From positions 1 to 33,274 of the forward strand of contig VAWW01000003.1 of the NCBI GenBank assembly GCA_005884575.1: DNA of 33,274 nt. The letters are read 5' to 3'. This document shows, one piece after another, positions 15,717-23,080 of this stretch. Position 1 is the stretch's first letter. Each line of letters begins with the position of its first letter. The notes beneath the pieces are model-generated. The model had not been told where the DNA came from. It saw only the letters and a program-made list of their open reading frames with translations, and did no database searches. Source of the DNA: Actinomycetota bacterium (GTDB taxonomy: Bacteria > Actinomycetota > Thermoleophilia > Gaiellales > Gaiellaceae). The translations under genes were made by a program, and so were the position numbers.

Positions 15717-15724
15717 CGGCGCGG

Positions 15725-16318
15725 ATGATCGTTCGCCCCGTCATCGGGCAATGGGAGGTTCCGCGGATCGAGCGCATCCAGACGCTCGAGGAACGGCGGA
15801 TCGCACGGCTCCCGGTTCCGGGGCTGCTCGGCGACATTCAGCAGGACCTCGGCGCCGCATCGCTGACCGTCGAGATTTCCGGTTCGCTGCACGGCGACGA
15901 GGCACGGGACGACTTCCTCCAGTCGCTGCGCGAGAGCTTCAGGGCGGGCGATCCGGTCTCCTTCGCAGCCGACATCACGAACGCGGCGGAGCTCGACCGC
16001 GTCCTCATCGACGAGCTGGAGCTCGAGGAGGTGAACGACTCCGCCGACGGCTTCCACTACCGAGTCGTCCTGCGAGAGTACGTCGAGCCGCCGCAGCCGC
16101 CTCCCGCGGTCGACGACCTGGGGCTCGACCTCGGCGGCGACCTCGACAGCCTGGCGTCGCTCGGGCTCGACGGTCTCAACTTGCCGGATCTCCTCGGCGG
16201 CGTGCCCGACATCGCAAACCCGGTGCCGCCGCTCCAAGGCGCGCTCGAAGCCGTGCAGTCGGCGACCTCGCAGGTGCCGGATGCACTCCAGGGACTCGCG
16301 TCCGTCTTCACCGGCTGA
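15725..16318 (+). CDS. Tail-associated protein with GpU/DNA-circularisation-like domain
   Basis: The protein is 197 residues. The N-terminal 120 residues (WEVPRIERIQTLEERRI, GLLGDIQQDLG, SLTVEISGSL, FLQSLRESFRAGDPVSF, ELDRVLIDELELEEV, FHYRVVLREYVEPP) follow the pattern of phage GpU and the N-terminal DNA_circ_N domain of Mu-like gp43. In these a buried interface term and a G-x-L strand are followed by a helix with L-R-x-x-x-x-x-G-x-P and a final beta strand. The last 75 residues are rich in L, G and D (LGLDLGGDLDSLASLGL) and probably form an extended or amphipathic segment. It is the first gene of the particle operon. Its stop overlaps the next start (TGATG). Family placement is by pattern and is moderate only; a tail-end or hub role is inferred. 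Confidence 0.55.
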   Translation: MIVRPVIGQWEVPRIERIQTLEERRIARLPVPGLLGDIQQDLGAASLTVEISGSLHGDEARDDFLQSLRESFRAGDPVSFAADITNAAELDRVLIDELELEEVNDSADGFHYRVVLREYVEPPQPPPAVDDLGLDLGGDLDSLASLGLDGLNLPDLLGGVPDIANPVPPLQGALEAVQSATSQVPDALQGLASVFTG

Positions 16319-17166
16319 TGGGACTGGCGGCACTCACCGACGCCCTCGCGGCCTACCTCGAGTCGACCCTCGAGCCCACGCCTGCGCTCGTGGGCGCGAC
16401 GTACCCGACCGCGAACACGGATCTGCCGGCGGTCGTCCTCTCGTGCAGCGGGGCACGTCAGCAGCTGCGGGGCATCGGTCGCCTGCCGGCACCGAGCGCC
16501 ACAGGAGCGCTGCGCGTGACGGACACCGTCGATCTCGCAAATCCGGTGGCGACCTTCCCCGACGCCGTCGTCACCCTGCTCTCGAACGACCGTAAGACGC
16601 TGACACTCCTGCACGGCCCGCTCGTGGCGGCGGACGGGACGAACACGACGTTCGGCAGCGCCGACCTTCACGCGACGGTGGGCGCGACCGTCTTTTCCGT
16701 CGTCGAAGGCACGCCCGGGGCGGGAGAGGTGCAGCCCGATCCGGACCTCGGCGTGTTGCGCTTCGGAGCTGCGCTGCCCGCGACAGGAACGCTCACCGCT
16801 TCCTACTTCGTCGGCGAGTGGGAGGTGCGCACCGAGCGCTACCAGGGAACGCTGCTGGTCGAGACGTTCGCTGCCGACACCGGCGCCGTCGACACGCTCA
16901 GCCGCGCGGTGGAGGCAGCGCTGCTCGAACCCGCCGGGAACGGCCCGTTGGGCCTCAACGAGATCGAACCGACGTCGTGGCTGCCGATCGACGCAGCCGG
17001 CCCCAACCGTGCGTCGGCCCGCGGGCGCGCACTTGCATTCACATTCGACTACGAGCTCGTCGAACCGCACGTCGGCGCGGGCGGCGGCCTCATCTCCACG
17101 GTCTCCGTCGACTCGACGTTCGGGGCCGAGCACTTCGACGTGCAACGCGAAGGGAGCACTCCATGA
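16318..17166 (+). CDS. Putative tail terminator/completion protein
   Basis: ATG 16318 overlaps the preceding stop. The product is 282 residues. The N-terminus (LTDALAAYLESTLEPTPALVGATYP) is like tail-terminator proteins, which begin with a short helix and cap the tube distal to the baseplate. The middle is beta-rich (FPDAVVTLLSNDRKTLTLLHGPL, LHATVGATVFSVVEG, TASYFVGEWEVRTERYQGTL). The C-terminus (ARGRALAFTFDYELVEPHV) resembles a closing sheet. It directly precedes the sheath with an ATGA overlap. Position and N-terminal pattern support the call; in canonical eCIS the terminator (Afp16-like) lies at the other end of the cluster, so this assignment is tentative. Confidence 0.45.
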   Translation: MGLAALTDALAAYLESTLEPTPALVGATYPTANTDLPAVVLSCSGARQQLRGIGRLPAPSATGALRVTDTVDLANPVATFPDAVVTLLSNDRKTLTLLHGPLVAADGTNTTFGSADLHATVGATVFSVVEGTPGAGEVQPDPDLGVLRFGAALPATGTLTASYFVGEWEVRTERYQGTLLVETFAADTGAVDTLSRAVEAALLEPAGNGPLGLNEIEPTSWLPIDAAGPNRASARGRALAFTFDYELVEPHVGAGGGLISTVSVDSTFGAEHFDVQREGSTP

Positions 17167-18575
17167 GCGAGTCCATCGCCGAGATGGTCATCCCCGGCAC
17201 CTACATCGAGGTCCGTGCGGAGGGTCTGATCAGCGTCGGCAGCATCGCGACAGGGAACATCGGGGTCGTAGGGACCGCGTCACGTGGTCCAGTCGGAACG
17301 ATCGTGCCGCTCGGCAGCTACGCGGATGCGATCGACAGCTTCGGCGCGTACGACGCATTCGCAGATCCGCTCGTCGACGGCTCGCCGCTCACGCTGACGA
17401 GGACGATCGAGCAGCTGTACATGGGCGGTGCCGGCTCCGTCTATGCAGTACGGATCGCGAACGGGACGCCGACCGCTGCGCACGCCGACGTTCACTCGAC
17501 CGGGGGTGGCGCAGGTTTCACGCTCACCGCGCGTGACGCCGGAACATTCGGCAACACGATCGAGTACACACTCGTCAACCAGGGGACCGACGCCGACCCG
17601 AACTGGACGCTGACGCTTCAGGCAGGAACGACGAAGGAGACATACAACGGCGCGAACGTCGGTGCCGTCCACGACGCGATTACCGGAGGCAACTCGAAGC
17701 TCGTCACGGCCGGCGCGGTCTCGAATGCAGCCTCGGGCTTCGACACGGTGGCGACGGCAACGGCGTTCAGCGGCGGCGGCGACCTGCCGAACGTGAGCTC
17801 CGCAGACGTCGCAACAGGCCTCGCGACGCTCGCGCACGAGACGATCAACATCCTCGTCGTCGGCGGCATCGGCTCCGCGACGATTCGCGCAGTCGTCGGA
17901 GCGCATCTCGAGCAGACCGAGAACGACGGCCGCGAGCGGATCGCGATTCTCGGTGCATCCGAGTCGGATGCGTCGACGGTGGAGGGCGAGGTCGCAGACA
18001 TCGCCGACAAGCGCATCGTGCTCGTCGCGCCCGGCATGGAGGCGACCGATGCGCGTACGGGAGCCACCGTCACGCTGCCGCCGGCGTATCTCGCCGCACT
18101 CGTCGCGGGCAAGCTCTCGACACTTGCACCCGAGATCAGCCTGACGAACAAGACGGTTCCGGTGGCCGACCTCGACGTCCACTACAACTCCGCGACGCTG
18201 AAGACGCTCCTGCTCGATCGCGTCCTGCTCGTGCGGCCGAAGTTCGGCTTCCAGATCGTCAAGGGGATCACGACCGACACGGGCGCCTTCAAGCAGATCA
18301 GCGTCCGGCGTGTCGTCGACTACGCCAAGGCCGGCGTGCGCCTGGGCTCCGACCCGTACATAGGCAGGCTCAACAACGCGCGAGTGCGTGCTGCGCTGAA
18401 GGCGACGCTCGATGGGTTCCTCTCGCAGATGGTGCTCGACGAGATGCTCGTCTCGTACCAGCTCGACGTGACCGCAACCCGAGCGCAGGAGATCGCGGGC
18501 ATCGCCGTCGTCTCGATGACACTCGAGCCTACGTTCTCGATCGACTTCATCCGCGTCACGATGACGCTCCAGTAG
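17163..18575 (+). CDS. Contractile tail sheath protein
   Basis: The 470-residue product starts at an ATG that overlaps the preceding stop by ATGA. The N-terminal handle reads MVIPGTYIEVRAEGL, then VGVVGTASRGPVGTIV-like text (NIGVVGTASRGPVGTIVPL) and the FGAYDAF patch, all typical of phage and eCIS sheath proteins. The variable outer domain lies about 90-240. The conserved C-terminal domain includes INILVVGGIG, KRIVLVAPGM, GFQIVKGITTDTGAFKQIS, RRVVDYAKAGVRLG and the C-terminal extension strand FSIDFIRVTMTLQ that interlocks neighbouring subunits. Only one sheath gene is seen; some eCIS carry two to four. The sheath contracts to drive the inner tube into a target. Confidence 0.92.
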   Translation: MSESIAEMVIPGTYIEVRAEGLISVGSIATGNIGVVGTASRGPVGTIVPLGSYADAIDSFGAYDAFADPLVDGSPLTLTRTIEQLYMGGAGSVYAVRIANGTPTAAHADVHSTGGGAGFTLTARDAGTFGNTIEYTLVNQGTDADPNWTLTLQAGTTKETYNGANVGAVHDAITGGNSKLVTAGAVSNAASGFDTVATATAFSGGGDLPNVSSADVATGLATLAHETINILVVGGIGSATIRAVVGAHLEQTENDGRERIAILGASESDASTVEGEVADIADKRIVLVAPGMEATDARTGATVTLPPAYLAALVAGKLSTLAPEISLTNKTVPVADLDVHYNSATLKTLLLDRVLLVRPKFGFQIVKGITTDTGAFKQISVRRVVDYAKAGVRLGSDPYIGRLNNARVRAALKATLDGFLSQMVLDEMLVSYQLDVTATRAQEIAGIAVVSMTLEPTFSIDFIRVTMTLQ

Positions 18576-18584
18576 GAGGAACCG

Positions 18585-19091
18585 ATGCCAAGCGCAAACA
18601 CTCACGTCTTCACGGGACTCGACGGAGCGATCAGCGTCGCCGTCGAGAGCGGCCCCGAGGGCGACGCAGCGAAGGCCGTCAATGATGCATACGGTCTCAC
18701 GCCGGTCGGTCGCGCGACCGGTGTCACCGTGCAGGTGACGTCTGACATGAAGCCGTTCCACGAGCTCGGCCAGCGCTACGCGACCGAGCTCCGTCCGGGC
18801 AACGTGAACATCAGCGGTTCGATCGCCCGCGCCCACGTCAACGGCGCCTTGCTCAAGCTCATGCTCGGCGAGGGTGCCGGCGGAACGCGACCTGCAGGTG
18901 CGTTCGTCAGTCCGTCGTTCAACCTCAGCCTGCGACTCGAGAACCAGGGGTTCCCCGGAAACTCGGCAACGGTCACCGTGCACGGTGTCAAGCTCGACGG
19001 CTGGAGCTATGACATGCCGGAGGACGACTTCGTGCTCGAGCAGGTGACCTTCCGAGCGCTCTGGATCAGCGGCGCCGACACGAGTGCGTGA
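18585..19091 (+). CDS. Tail tube protein
   Basis: This 168-residue protein has AGGAGG a few bases before ATG 18585. It is beta-rich, with segments VFTGLDGAISVAVES, ATGVTVQVTSDMKPFHELGQRYATELRPGNVNISGSI, FNLSLRLENQG, ATVTVHGVKLDGWSYDMPEDDFVLEQVTFRAL. The last portion, a polar loop then a long strand with VxFxAL, is characteristic of gp19/Hcp-like tube proteins that stack as hexamers inside the sheath. It lies directly after the sheath gene, the standard order in phage tails and injection systems. Confidence 0.88.
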   Translation: MPSANTHVFTGLDGAISVAVESGPEGDAAKAVNDAYGLTPVGRATGVTVQVTSDMKPFHELGQRYATELRPGNVNISGSIARAHVNGALLKLMLGEGAGGTRPAGAFVSPSFNLSLRLENQGFPGNSATVTVHGVKLDGWSYDMPEDDFVLEQVTFRALWISGADTSA

Positions 19092-19095
19092 CACG

Positions 19096-19575
19096 ATGAC
19101 GCTGACGACAGACGAGCTGTTGCTCGGCGGATCGACGACGCACACCGTCGAGATTCCTGCCGACGTGCTCATGGCCGACGGCGACGCGCCGTCGCACGTC
19201 GTTCTGCGTCCGCTCGTGCTCGCAGACGTGCAGCGCATTCACCAGGCGGCGCAGGACTCGCGCGATCTCACCAGCGTGCTGATGGTGCAACAGGCGCTCG
19301 TCGAGCCGAAGGTGACGGTCGAGGAAGTGAGCCGCATGCATGCGGGACTCGTCGAGTTCCTCCTGCACGAGGTCAATCGCATCTCCGGTCTTGCGCTCGC
19401 AGGCGACGAGCTCGAACAGGTCGTGCACGCTCCGCTCGCGCGCGCGTGCTTCGTGCTCGCACGCGAGTTCGGCTGGACGCCCGACGAGTGCGCGAGGCTC
19501 ACCATCGGCCAGGTTCTCCTCTACGTCGACTTGCTCGGTCGCGGTGAGAGATCGTGGGACGCGTCGGCAGCCTGA
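19096..19575 (+). CDS. Tail assembly chaperone-like protein
   Basis: The 159-residue, mainly helical protein starts at ATG 19096; GTG 19084 is an alternative that would overlap the tube stop. VVLRPLVLADVQRIHQAAQ is followed by FLLHEVNRISGLALAGDEL and by a closing motif FGWTPDECARLTIGQVLLYVDLLGR. The pattern W-T/S-P-x-E near the C-terminus, with a helical bundle and position directly after the tube, is typical of tail assembly chaperones. The next ORF overlaps its end by 22 bases in the -1 frame, as in G/GT pairs, but no slippery heptamer is visible, so ordinary reinitiation from GTG 19554 is more likely. Confidence 0.5.
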   Translation: MTLTTDELLLGGSTTHTVEIPADVLMADGDAPSHVVLRPLVLADVQRIHQAAQDSRDLTSVLMVQQALVEPKVTVEEVSRMHAGLVEFLLHEVNRISGLALAGDELEQVVHAPLARACFVLAREFGWTPDECARLTIGQVLLYVDLLGRGERSWDASAA

Positions 19576-20615
19576 CGGCCGATCCGCTTCGGTTCGCCGA
19601 ACCGGCCGCGGTCGCCTTGGCCGTGCAGCGGCTCGACCGTGCTGCGAGCCTCGCCGCGCCGCTGCAGGCGGCCTGGCGGAGCCTCGCGGTGCTGACATGC
19701 CTGCGTCTCGAAGCCCTCATCTCGCCGCAGCGCGGCGACGAGGCGCTCGCAGCTGCGCTCGCGCGCTATGCCGAGACGGCGATCGAGGAGCCTGCTTCGC
19801 CTGCACGTGCACACCCGGCGCGCCGTGCCGGTCATGCGGCAGTCCTTCCCGCGCCACGGCCGGCTCCCTCACCGGCGAGGCGGCCGTCGCTCCCTCGTCG
19901 AGAGGCAAGGCGTGCACCTGCGGTGACGACGTCGGGCGCACGTACCGGCGCACGGCGCGTCGAGGCGCGGCGGGTCGCGGGCGGTTCTCTCGAGCCGGTC
20001 GACCTCGGCGCGCCGGCGGCGACGGAGGCGACGGAGGTGCACGGCCTCGAGTGGCTCGTCGGCCGCGTGCCGGGTGGAACGGAGGCGGCCGAATCGCCGC
20101 TCGACCTCGCCGCTTCCGTCGACGACGTCGAACCGCTGCGCCCTGCGGTTGCCTCCGGGACGCCGGCCCGCGGGCCGGAAGGGACGCAGCCGAGCGCACA
20201 CCGCGACGTGCCGATCGCCGGACACGCGTCCGAGCCGCGGCACGCGTTCGCTCCAGCGCCGGCCGCGGCGCCGACGCCGGCCGCCTCACCTGCGGCCGCC
20301 GGCGCAGCGCAGGCGCGCAGGCTCTTCGCGGAGGCCGGCGGTGAGCTCGAGACGCTCGTCCGCGCCTGGGACGCGGGCGCGCAGGCCGACGAGTCGTACG
20401 TGCAGACGACACCGCCTGCCTACTCGCCACAGGCATCGCGGCCCGCGGCCGACGCGGAGCCCGCGACCGAAGCCGCTTCCGCCGCCGGCCGGCCGCATGC
20501 GGCGAAGGGCGCGCACACGCAGGCGCGCGAGGAAGAGCTGCTCGGACTGGGCGACGAGCTCGGCCGCGTCCTCGTCGCGGAGCTCCGGCGCTATGGCATC
20601 GAGGTCGGCGCATGA
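19554..20615 (+). CDS. Ala/Pro/Arg-rich unknown protein between chaperone and hub
   Basis: Start GTG 19554 has GGTGAGAG just upstream and overlaps the preceding gene; 353 residues. The first 80 residues are helical (LRFAEPAAVALAVQRLDRAASL, WRSLAVLTCLRLEALISPQRG). A long low-complexity centre, rich in A, P, R and E, holds degenerate repeats of the AxPAPxP kind. The C-terminal 35 residues are helical again (EEELLGLGDELGRVLVAELRRYGIEV). Two folded ends joined by a disordered linker suggest an adaptor or tether. Its stop overlaps the hub gene start (ATGA). I do not recognise the family. By location it could connect tube/chaperone and hub, or play the role of the LysM hub protein of eCIS, though no LysM motif is seen. 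Confidence 0.6.
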   Translation: MGRVGSLTADPLRFAEPAAVALAVQRLDRAASLAAPLQAAWRSLAVLTCLRLEALISPQRGDEALAAALARYAETAIEEPASPARAHPARRAGHAAVLPAPRPAPSPARRPSLPRREARRAPAVTTSGARTGARRVEARRVAGGSLEPVDLGAPAATEATEVHGLEWLVGRVPGGTEAAESPLDLAASVDDVEPLRPAVASGTPARGPEGTQPSAHRDVPIAGHASEPRHAFAPAPAAAPTPAASPAAAGAAQARRLFAEAGGELETLVRAWDAGAQADESYVQTTPPAYSPQASRPAADAEPATEAASAAGRPHAAKGAHTQAREEELLGLGDELGRVLVAELRRYGIEVGA

Positions 20616-21580
20616 CACTCGGCCGCCCCGACGCCGCGCTGACGCTCGACGGTGACCGGCTCACCGCGGCCGAGGCCGCCCTTACCGCGCTTCACATAGA
20701 GCTGGGCGTCGGCAGCGCGCACGACCGCTTTCGGGCGGCGTTCGGCGCGATCAGCCGCTTCTCTGACGTCGCAGCAGGAGCTTCGGCCGTCGTCGAACTC
20801 GGCTACGGCGACGATCTCGAGACCGTGTTGACGGGAACGGTCACGGCGATCGAGCGTCGGCCGTGGGGGCTCGTCGTCGAAGGGCTCGCAGCGACGTTCG
20901 CGCTCTCCCGCACGCGCATCGGCCGTTCGTATGTGAGCCAGTCCGCTGGTGACATCGTCTCCGACCTCGTGGGCGCGGCCCAGTGCAGTGTCGGCGAGGT
21001 CTCGTCGTCGCTCTCATTGTCCGCGTATCACGCGGACGAGCGGCGGTCGGTCTGGTCGCATCTCTGCGCCCTCGCACAGCTCGCGGGCTGCGAGCTCTCG
21101 GCCGAGGGTGACGGCTCCGTGAACTTCCGGCCGCCGAAGAGCGGCTCGCCGGATCACTCGTTCCGCCACGGAGCAGAGCTCGTCGCGTGGGACGTCGGCC
21201 CGCGCGACACGGTGCAGACCGATGTCAGCGTCGTCCCCTTCGGGGCCGCGAGCGAGCAGGGATCCGAGAAGTGGCACGTCCTGCTGCGCGAGCCCGACGG
21301 CGGCTCGCCGAGTGACGAGACGCTCGTGCCGGGCGCGCTGCGCGACCGCGACAGTGCGCAGACCTTCGAAAAAGCGCTAAAGGACGCGCGCACGCGGCGC
21401 GGCACCGGCGGAGAGGTGCTCGTCGGCGGCGATGCAGGCGTGCGTGCTGGTGACGTGCTCACGCTCGACGATGTTCCGGGAGCCGGGAGCGACCCACTGC
21501 GCATCACGTCGGCGGCGCACCGTCTCGGCGGTACGAGCGGCTTCTACACGCTCATGCGCGTCGAAGGAGTTGCAGCGTGA
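20612..21580 (+). CDS. Baseplate hub protein (gpD/gp27-like, late control D)
   Basis: ATG 20612 overlaps the previous stop; 322 residues. Segments follow the gpD/VgrG N-terminal fold: an N-terminal barrel strand set (FRAAFGAISRFSDVAAGASAVVELGYGD, VLTGTVTAIERRPWGLVVEGLA), then RSYVSQSAGDIVSDLVGAA and ERRSVWSHLCALAQLAGCEL, the usual K/R-x-Y-x-x-x-T/S-x-x-D-I-v and f-L-x-x-L-A-x-x-x-G-C pattern of hub domains. A second barrel ends DVLTLDDVPGAGSDPLRITS and GFYTLMRVEGVAA. The hub is expected to form a trimer joining tube to spike. Its stop overlaps the spike gene start, so the two are translationally coupled. Confidence 0.78.
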   Translation: MTLGRPDAALTLDGDRLTAAEAALTALHIELGVGSAHDRFRAAFGAISRFSDVAAGASAVVELGYGDDLETVLTGTVTAIERRPWGLVVEGLAATFALSRTRIGRSYVSQSAGDIVSDLVGAAQCSVGEVSSSLSLSAYHADERRSVWSHLCALAQLAGCELSAEGDGSVNFRPPKSGSPDHSFRHGAELVAWDVGPRDTVQTDVSVVPFGAASEQGSEKWHVLLREPDGGSPSDETLVPGALRDRDSAQTFEKALKDARTRRGTGGEVLVGGDAGVRAGDVLTLDDVPGAGSDPLRITSAAHRLGGTSGFYTLMRVEGVAA

Positions 21581-22254
21581 CGGCGCTCGTCCCCGCCCTG
21601 CAGGCGCTCGTCCGCGACGAGCTCGGCAGCATGCGCACGGTCGAGCTCGGCATCGTCACGCAGACGTACACGAATGAAGGCGGCTCCGGCGACAACAACA
21701 TCGCCGTCGGCGTGCGCATTCGCGGGAGCGCGCTCGAGCTGCAGCACGTCCCCGTGGCCGTCGGCAGGCTCGGGCTGTCCGTCAGCCCACGCGTCGGCGA
21801 CCTCGCAGTACTGGCGTTCGTCGGCGGCGACGTCAACGGCGCCGTCGTGATCGGCTTCCTGTACGACGAGCAAAACCGCGCGCCCGACGCCACAGCGACC
21901 GAGCTCGTCTACGTCGTACCGGACGACCAGAAAGACGACGACCGCCGCCTCGAGCTGCAGCTCCCGAACGGCAACAAGCTCACGGTGAAGGACGGCCAAG
22001 TCGACATCACGATGGGTCAGACCTCGATCGTCGTCGAGAGCGACGGCGCCATCACCCTCGACTCGGCAGGTGACGTCACGTTGAAGGCGCAGGGAAAGCT
22101 CGCGTTCACCGCCGGAACCGAGGTGTCGATCGAGGCAGGAACGACGGCGAAGCTCAAGGGCGGCTCGGGCGTCACGGTCGAATCGGACGCGCAGGCGAAG
22201 CTCAAGGGAGCGACCACGACCATCTCCGGCATGACGAGCTTCAGCGCGAGCTAG
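21577..22254 (+). CDS. Central spike protein (gpV/gp5-like, OB fold plus beta-helix)
   Basis: GTG 21577 overlaps the hub stop (GTGA); 225 residues. The N-terminal half is an OB-fold Phage_base_V domain: LGIVTQTYTNEG, VGRLGLSVSPRVGDLAVLAFVGGDVNGAVVIGFLYDE. The C-terminal half is a regular beta-helix of short strands alternating with turns (GNKLTVKDGQVDITMG, VVESDGAITLDSAGDVTLKAQG, TAKLKGGSGVTVESDAQAKL), as in VgrG and gp5 needles. No enzymatic extension is attached. Together with the following PAAR-like tip it would form the membrane-piercing point. Confidence 0.85.
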   Translation: MTALVPALQALVRDELGSMRTVELGIVTQTYTNEGGSGDNNIAVGVRIRGSALELQHVPVAVGRLGLSVSPRVGDLAVLAFVGGDVNGAVVIGFLYDEQNRAPDATATELVYVVPDDQKDDDRRLELQLPNGNKLTVKDGQVDITMGQTSIVVESDGAITLDSAGDVTLKAQGKLAFTAGTEVSIEAGTTAKLKGGSGVTVESDAQAKLKGATTTISGMTSFSAS

Positions 22255-22256
22255 CG

Positions 22257-22592
22257 ATGCCGGGACCTCCTGTCTCCGTCGGTTGCGCCGTCGTCCTTTC
22301 ACCGGGAGCGGCAGGTGCGCCCGACAGCGGCGTGATCGTCTCCGTGCTGCAGACGACCGCGACGGCGTCCGGGATGCCGCTCGCGACCGCCGGCTCCATC
22401 TGCCAGATGGTCAACTCGGTCAGCGGCGTCCCGTATCCGCTGCCGATCGGCACGCTCGGCGCGTCGACCGGCGTGACCGTCGACGGCCAGGGGCTCGTCC
22501 GGGTCGGCGACCAGATCCTCTCCGGCCCCGGGATGCTCATGATCCTCGGTCCGCCCGCTGCGCCGTTCGTCTCGGACGGGAACTCGCCGTGA
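22257..22592 (+). CDS. PAAR-like spike tip protein
   Basis: The 111-residue protein is only 2 bases after the spike stop. It is Gly/Pro/Val-rich: PGPPVSVGCAVVLSPG, GSICQMVNSVSGVPYPLPIG, TGVTVDGQGLVRVGDQI, SGPGMLMILGPPAAPFVSD. Size, position after a gpV-type spike and repeated short hydrophobic hairpins fit PAAR-like tip caps; the typical His/Cys zinc ligands of classical PAAR are not obvious (Cys10 and one further Cys near 43 only). It may be a PAAR-like variant. Its stop overlaps the gp25 start (GTGA). Confidence 0.6.
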   Translation: MPGPPVSVGCAVVLSPGAAGAPDSGVIVSVLQTTATASGMPLATAGSICQMVNSVSGVPYPLPIGTLGASTGVTVDGQGLVRVGDQILSGPGMLMILGPPAAPFVSDGNSP

Positions 22593-23080
22593 GCCCGCGC
22601 ACGGCAGCGGAGTTCGCCGTGCTCGAGCGTCGGCTCGGCACCGATCTCGCGCTCGACTTCGCCGGGACGAGCGGCTGGTGGGAGGACGCCGACCTCGTTC
22701 CCGCACGCGAGCCGGGACGCGTCGCCGTGCCGGTCGATCTCGCCGTGACGAGCGGCGTGCCGTCGGCGGTCCAGTTCCTCGTCGATCGGCTGAAGACACA
22801 GCAGGGCGAGCTCGGAGCGCTCGGCCATCCTGAGTATGGATCGCGCCACCACGAGCTGATCGGGGAGCCGAACATCGACCGCACCCGCAATCTGATCAAG
22901 GTGTATGTGCTCGAGGCCCTCCGGCACGAGCCGCGCATCGAGAAGATTCTCTCGGCGAAGGTCTACGCGACGTCGACGCCGCCGCGCGACACCGTGCAGA
23001 TCGATCTGACGGTCCTGCTGATCGGCAAGGACAACCCGCTCAACTTCGTCGTCCCGTTCTCGCTCCAGGTGGGTGGATGA
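22589..23080 (+). CDS. Baseplate wedge protein gp25 (GPW_gp25 family)
   Basis: GTG 22589 overlaps the tip stop; 163 residues. An N-terminal extension (about 30 residues) precedes a domain with VNSGVPSAVQFL-like text (VTSGVPSAVQFLVDRLKTQQGELGALGHPEYGS). That P-x-Y-G-S/C with a preceding GEL, followed by the helix IKVYVLEALRHEPRIEKILSA and strands DTVQIDLTVLLIG and LNFVVPFSL, is the gp25/HsiF pattern; it also has the conserved E-P-R-I. This protein nucleates sheath assembly at the baseplate. Its stop overlaps the start of baseplate J. Confidence 0.85.
   Translation: MSPRTAAEFAVLERRLGTDLALDFAGTSGWWEDADLVPAREPGRVAVPVDLAVTSGVPSAVQFLVDRLKTQQGELGALGHPEYGSRHHELIGEPNIDRTRNLIKVYVLEALRHEPRIEKILSAKVYATSTPPRDTVQIDLTVLLIGKDNPLNFVVPFSLQVGG

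Noticed and set aside
19530..19575. Programmed -1 frameshift between chaperone-like gene and next ORF
   Set aside because: The frame relation fits, but there is no XXXYYYZ heptamer in the overlap, and GTG 19554 has its own Shine-Dalgarno-like GGTGAGAG.
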